Shown piece by piece: positions 4,268 to 7,380 of a DNA stretch of 7,380 nucleotides. The position numbers and the translations under genes are program-made. Origin of the DNA: Patescibacteria group bacterium (GTDB taxonomy: Bacteria > Patescibacteriota > Saccharimonadia > CAILAD01 > BJGX01); NCBI GenBank assembly GCA_009691555.1, contig SICB01000026.1, positions 1 to 7,380 on the forward strand, in the 5' to 3' direction. Within the stretch, counting starts at the first letter, position 1; every line of letters starts with the position of its first letter. The notes under the pieces are model-generated. The model was not told the origin of the DNA, did not search any database, and saw nothing but the letters and a program-made list of their open reading frames with translations.

Positions 4268-6055
4268 ATGCGTGAAATACTAAGAATCGTCAGGTATTCA
4301 CTAAAACTTTGGCCTTACTATCTGGCAATCACTATTTTTGTAGTTATTTTGTCCGCCCTGAATTTGGCCACGCCATTTTTGACCAAAGGCTTAATAGATG
4401 GCCTGACCACTAAATATGCCGGTGGCAGTGTCGATTTTAGCTACTTTTTAATGCTTCTGGGGTTGATGTTTTTGGCCAATGTGGCCATTACGCTACTATC
4501 TAATATCAATGGGTTTATTGGCGACAACATGTCGGTCAAGCTCAATAGCCTGCTCTCGAGCCGCTACTTCGAGCACCTGATGAGCCTACCGGTGGGGTAC
4601 TATGACAATGAGCTGACTGGTAAAATAACTGCCCGGCTAGAGCGCTCAATATCTACAATTAGCACCCTGATGCAAACCCTAGGCAACAATTTTGTGCAGT
4701 TTTTTCTGACCACCATTGTGACACTAGTGGTGATATCGCTATATTCTTGGCCAGTGGCGCTGCTGCTGGTGGTGATATTCCCAACTTATATCTGGATTAC
4801 ACACCTGTCGAGCAAAGCGTGGCAGAAGTCGCAAGAGGGCATCAACGCCGACCTCGACAAAGCCAATGGTCGATTCATCGAGAGTATTGCTCAGGTTCGG
4901 GTCGTCAAGTCTTTCGTGACCGAAATGCGTGAGGTTAGTTTTTTTAAGTCCAAGCGAGCATCAATCGAGCGCCAAACCAAGCTTCAGTCCAACCACTGGC
5001 ACAAGTACGATGTAGTCAGGCGGATTATTTTAAATATCGTCTTTTTCGGAATCTACCTGGTAATAATCTGGCAGGCCTACATCGGTATGTACGGATTGGG
5101 CACAGTGGTGCTGCTAATTACACTAGTCTTACAAGCCGAGTTCCCACTCTTTGGCAGTAGTTTTATTATTGATGCCATACAAAGATCTAGTTCTGGCAGT
5201 AAGGATTATTTTGAAATTATGAATAAAAAAGCCGATATCGTCGATAGCGCCGATGCCAAGAAGCTGCGCGTTAAAGAGGGCAAGGTTGAGTATCGGGCTA
5301 TCAACTTTTCTTACGACAAAAAAAGCAACCGAGTTTTGCATGATATCAGTTTTATAATCGAACCTGGCCAGAAATTAGCGCTGGTTGGAGAGTCGGGTGA
5401 GGGCAAAACTACCCTAGCTAATCTTTTGCTGCGCTTTTATGAGCTAAATAGCGGGGAGGTGCTGGTGGATGGCCAGTCCATTACCGGCGTCACTCAAAAG
5501 AGCTTGCGCGAATCGGTAGGGGTAGTATTCCAGGAGCCGCTGCTGTTTTCGGGTACGGTACGCGATAATATCGCTTATAGCAATCCAAAGCTAGCGGACT
5601 CCGCAATTATTGCTGGTGCAAAAGCCGCCAACGCCTATGGCTTTATTAAAAAGCTGCCCAGTGGTCTCGATACCGAAATTGGCGAACGCGGAGTAAAACT
5701 CAGCGGTGGCCAAAAACAGCGCATCGCAATAGCGCGGGCGATTGTTAAAAATCCCAAAATACTGATACTCGACGAAGCCACCAGCAGCCTCGATAGTAAG
5801 GCCGAGCGTGAAGTTCAGCTTGCTCTTGAGCACCTTATGAAAGACCGCACCACACTTATTATTGCTCATCGACTGAGTACGATATCTGGAGTCGATACTA
5901 TCGTGGGCTTAAAAAATGGTCAGGTAGTCGAAGTTGGTTCGCCTGACGAGCTGGCCAAAACGGACGGTATTTATGCTGAGCTATTAAAACTCCAGACCCT
6001 CGGACAGACCGAAGAAGGCCGAGCCAAGCTCAAAAAATACGGCATGGAAGGCTAG
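4268..6055 (+). CDS. ABC exporter half-transporter (transmembrane plus ATPase domains)
   Basis: From the ATG at 4268 the product is 595 residues, typical of MsbA/LmrA-type half-exporters that work as dimers. Hydrophobic segments near 17-35, 60-79, 139-160, 161-181, 252-270 and 276-295 fit six membrane helices. The ATPase domain has an A-loop Tyr349, Walker A GESGEGKTT (374-382), Q-loop Gln422, signature LSGGQ (478-482), Walker B ILILDE (498-503) with Glu503 as catalytic base, D-loop SSLD (506-509) and H-loop His534. All catalytic residues are present. Walker A has Glu378 where Ser, Ala or Cys is commoner. An in-frame TTG at 4217 would add 17 residues but lies in the upstream hairpin's flank and is not preferred. 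The substrate (lipid, drug or peptide) cannot be read from the sequence. An alpha/beta hydrolase follows 7 nt later, suggesting an operon. Confidence 0.96.
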   Translation: MREILRIVRYSLKLWPYYLAITIFVVILSALNLATPFLTKGLIDGLTTKYAGGSVDFSYFLMLLGLMFLANVAITLLSNINGFIGDNMSVKLNSLLSSRYFEHLMSLPVGYYDNELTGKITARLERSISTISTLMQTLGNNFVQFFLTTIVTLVVISLYSWPVALLLVVIFPTYIWITHLSSKAWQKSQEGINADLDKANGRFIESIAQVRVVKSFVTEMREVSFFKSKRASIERQTKLQSNHWHKYDVVRRIILNIVFFGIYLVIIWQAYIGMYGLGTVVLLITLVLQAEFPLFGSSFIIDAIQRSSSGSKDYFEIMNKKADIVDSADAKKLRVKEGKVEYRAINFSYDKKSNRVLHDISFIIEPGQKLALVGESGEGKTTLANLLLRFYELNSGEVLVDGQSITGVTQKSLRESVGVVFQEPLLFSGTVRDNIAYSNPKLADSAIIAGAKAANAYGFIKKLPSGLDTEIGERGVKLSGGQKQRIAIARAIVKNPKILILDEATSSLDSKAEREVQLALEHLMKDRTTLIIAHRLSTISGVDTIVGLKNGQVVEVGSPDELAKTDGIYAELLKLQTLGQTEEGRAKLKKYGMEG

Positions 6056-6062
6056 GCTTAAT

Positions 6063-6875
6063 TTGGATAAAATCCAACCACCAAGGCCGTACAATATATT
6101 TGACCTAATGCAGTCTGATAAGCCGGCCTTACACATGCAGTTTGGCTGCGGCTTTGGCCCCAAGCTAGTATTTTTGCATGGGCTGGGAGCCTCAGGCCGA
6201 TATTGGATCGGCGCGTCCGAGCTACTGAAAGCCAAATATCATATTGCAAGCTACGATTTGCTAGGGTTTGGCGGTTCGCCGAAGCCAGAAAACTTCGAGT
6301 ACTTTCGCTGGCAACAAGCCGACGCTTTGCGTCAGGCTCTCTGGAACGATAAGCTGATTGGCAAAATTAACCTCGTTGGGCATTCTATGGGGGCACTTGT
6401 GGCGCTTGATTTTGCCAAGCGCTATCCTAATAAAATCAACAAGCTAGTGCTAAGTAATATGCCGGTGATGTTATCTAAGGCCGATGGCGAAGTTGTTCGG
6501 AAGCGCTATGACGACAAGCTACCAAAAATTGAAAAATCTTTTAGCCATAAAGCCAAACACGGCAACAAAAATAAAAAAGTAGCCGATGAGCACAAGGTTT
6601 TCCAGCATTATGACCTCGCTCAGCTTAGTCCTTATGCCTACTCGCAGGCCATTAAAAACTCGCCCCGAGATAAGTCTATTCTTAATAATCTTGAGCGACT
6701 GACTTTTCCGGTATATATCATAAATACCGATAGCGATAAAGCCCTTATACCGACCAACAGCAAACTGCTGGCTGGTAAATTACCAGATGGCCACGTCATA
6801 AATGCCGAAGGTAGCCACCAGTTTCCGGTGCTAGATCCAAAACGCTTCTGCGAAATAATTAGCGCTATTATCTAA
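6063..6875 (+). CDS. Alpha/beta-fold hydrolase
   Basis: The 270-residue product has the oxyanion-region HGLGASGRYW (39-48), nucleophile elbow GHSMG with Ser108, probable acid Asp225 (NTDSDKALIP) and His252 (GSHQFPVLDP). This is a complete Ser-Asp-His triad. Closest in style are small esterases and lipases, epoxide-hydrolase-like or C-C hydrolases; the serine nucleophile excludes typical epoxide hydrolases. The cap region (about 138-200) contains a lysine-rich stretch (152-172), which is unusual. No signal peptide is visible, so it is probably cytoplasmic. The TTG at 6063 follows the exporter stop by 7 nt and has AGG 6 nt upstream; an ATG at 6108 is an alternative that would remove 15 residues. 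No promoter or terminator separates it from the exporter, so co-transcription is likely. Substrate is unknown. Confidence 0.92.
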   Translation: MDKIQPPRPYNIFDLMQSDKPALHMQFGCGFGPKLVFLHGLGASGRYWIGASELLKAKYHIASYDLLGFGGSPKPENFEYFRWQQADALRQALWNDKLIGKINLVGHSMGALVALDFAKRYPNKINKLVLSNMPVMLSKADGEVVRKRYDDKLPKIEKSFSHKAKHGNKNKKVADEHKVFQHYDLAQLSPYAYSQAIKNSPRDKSILNNLERLTFPVYIINTDSDKALIPTNSKLLAGKLPDGHVINAEGSHQFPVLDPKRFCEIISAII

Positions 6876-6883
6876 ACTCCTGA

Positions 6884-6912
6884 TTGACAGATAGGCAGCA
6901 TGGTTGTATAAT
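6884..6912 (+). promoter_or_regulatory. Perfect-consensus promoter of the 97-residue protein gene
   Basis: TTGACA (6884-6889) and TATAAT (6907-6912) are 17 bp apart, a full consensus match. Transcription should start near 6919, about 34 nt before the ATG. It begins only 8 nt after the hydrolase stop and no terminator intervenes, so read-through from the exporter operon can also reach the gene. Confidence 0.88.
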
Positions 6913-6952
6913 TCCAGCCACTGACCGCACCTTCCAAAAAAGGAGACCCATA

Positions 6953-7246
6953 ATGGTAGTTGCAACCTTGACCGAGTGGGTGCTAGTCATCCACGAACTT
7001 AGGCTTATGCTCCTAGGAGACTGCATCGATGCATTCTTTATCGAGTATAAAGCCCCCATTTCCGGGGCACCGATGTCGAGCTTTTATACCTTCAGCTCCA
7101 TGAAGGAGCTCGACATAATAGGCGAAGTTCTGCCCTCGGTTTTACCGAAGGCGACGGCCTATGAAATCAGCCCCAAGGGACTTGTCACAATAGGTGGCAA
7201 ACCCTTCAGGGTCGCTAATATCAAACTAATTCAAGACCCGCCCTAA
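6953..7246 (+). CDS. 97-residue protein of unknown function
   Basis: The ATG at 6953 has AAGGAG (6940-6945) 7 nt upstream and lies behind a consensus promoter. An in-frame extension to 6884 would begin inside that promoter and is rejected. The product starts with a hydrophobic, probably helical stretch (WVLVIHELRLMLLGD, 9-23), has a single Cys24, and ends in a likely beta-hairpin (GLVTIGGKPFRVANIKLI, about 76-93). It has no clear signal peptide and no domain I recognise. The hydrophobic start is short and interrupted by charges, so it looks more like a small globular protein than a membrane one. Strong promoter, strong ribosome binding site and dedicated terminator argue for a real, well-expressed gene. 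Function is not assigned. Confidence 0.82.
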   Translation: MVVATLTEWVLVIHELRLMLLGDCIDAFFIEYKAPISGAPMSSFYTFSSMKELDIIGEVLPSVLPKATAYEISPKGLVTIGGKPFRVANIKLIQDPP

Positions 7247-7263
7247 CAAGGGGCGGGTTTTTT
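7236..7263 (+). terminator. Intrinsic terminator overlapping the gene end
   Basis: ACCCGCCC (7236-7243) pairs perfectly with GGGCGGGT (7251-7258) around a 7-nt loop, followed by a run of six T (7258-7263). The TAA stop (7244-7246) is in the loop, so the last codons form the left arm. It is the strongest terminator in the window and would end both the 97-residue gene and any exporter-operon read-through. Confidence 0.93.
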
Positions 7264-7265
7264 AC

Positions 7266-7294
7266 TTGAACAATGCCATCTAATCTGGTATTAT
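7266..7294 (+). promoter_or_regulatory. Promoter of a gene starting beyond the window
   Basis: TTGAAC (7266-7271, four of six) and TATTAT (7289-7294, five of six) are 17 bp apart. TGG immediately before the -10 makes it extended. It lies just after the terminator, with a predicted start near 7301. Confidence 0.65.
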
Positions 7295-7300
7295 AGACAA

Positions 7301-7380
7301 AGCAAAATTAAATTAACGCAACATATCGGTCACTAACTCCTCCCACTCGGGAAAGACCGATAGGTGTATAAGGAGCAATC
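7301..7380 (+). promoter_or_regulatory. Folded leader and Shine-Dalgarno of the next gene
   Basis: The leader has a 7-bp stem ATCGGTC (7325-7331) with GACCGAT (7355-7361), enclosing a smaller TCCC/GGGA hairpin (7341-7344 with 7349-7352). AAGGAG at 7370-7375 is followed by only five bases before the edge, so a start codon is expected within a few bases past 7380. CTCCT (7337-7341) inside the loop could pair with AGGAG (7371-7375), giving a possible masked state. The coding sequence itself is not visible. Confidence 0.55.

Overview
This is a slightly AT-rich bacterial window of 7,380 bases using the standard code (stops are TAA or TAG, and tryptophan is TGG in the recognised genes). No taxonomic marker gene is present. 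An Rpf-type muralytic domain, a 21-residue-repeat protein, compact genes and Gram-positive-style promoters together suggest Candidate Phyla Radiation/Patescibacteria, most likely Saccharibacteria. That placement is inference with moderate confidence.

Layout. (1) Positions 1-1001 (+): the 3' part of a gene for a repeat protein with eleven exact-length 63-bp units. The last two units are a perfect copy of units 5-6. (2) A bidirectional terminator (1019-1049) separates it from a convergent secreted resuscitation-promoting-factor-like cell-wall hydrolase (1068-1616, -). That gene has a consensus sigma70-type promoter and a roughly 119-nt leader that starts with a terminator-like hairpin. (3) typA/bipA, a ribosome-associated GTPase (1877-3700, -), also has a terminator-like hairpin about 10 nt after its predicted transcription start. 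(4) Divergent from typA is a 48-residue membrane peptide with an acidic tail (3870-4016, +). A perfect 18-bp palindrome lies between the two promoters. (5) After a repeat-rich 250-nt gap comes an ABC half-exporter (4268-6055, +) whose promoter suggests a leaderless mRNA. An alpha/beta hydrolase (6063-6875, +) follows 7 nt later, so the two are probably one operon. (6) A 97-residue orphan protein (6953-7246, +) has its own perfect-consensus promoter and a terminator whose loop holds its stop codon. (7) The window ends in the promoter, folded leader and Shine-Dalgarno of a gene starting just past position 7380.

No single pathway links all the genes. The repeat protein, Rpf-like hydrolase, membrane peptide and exporter are plausibly surface or envelope functions, which fits a cell that interacts with other bacteria. 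TypA is housekeeping or stress translation. The most distinctive signals are the diversified repeat array and the similar promoter-proximal hairpin leaders of the rpf-like gene and typA. I found no mobile element, tRNA, rRNA or CRISPR array.
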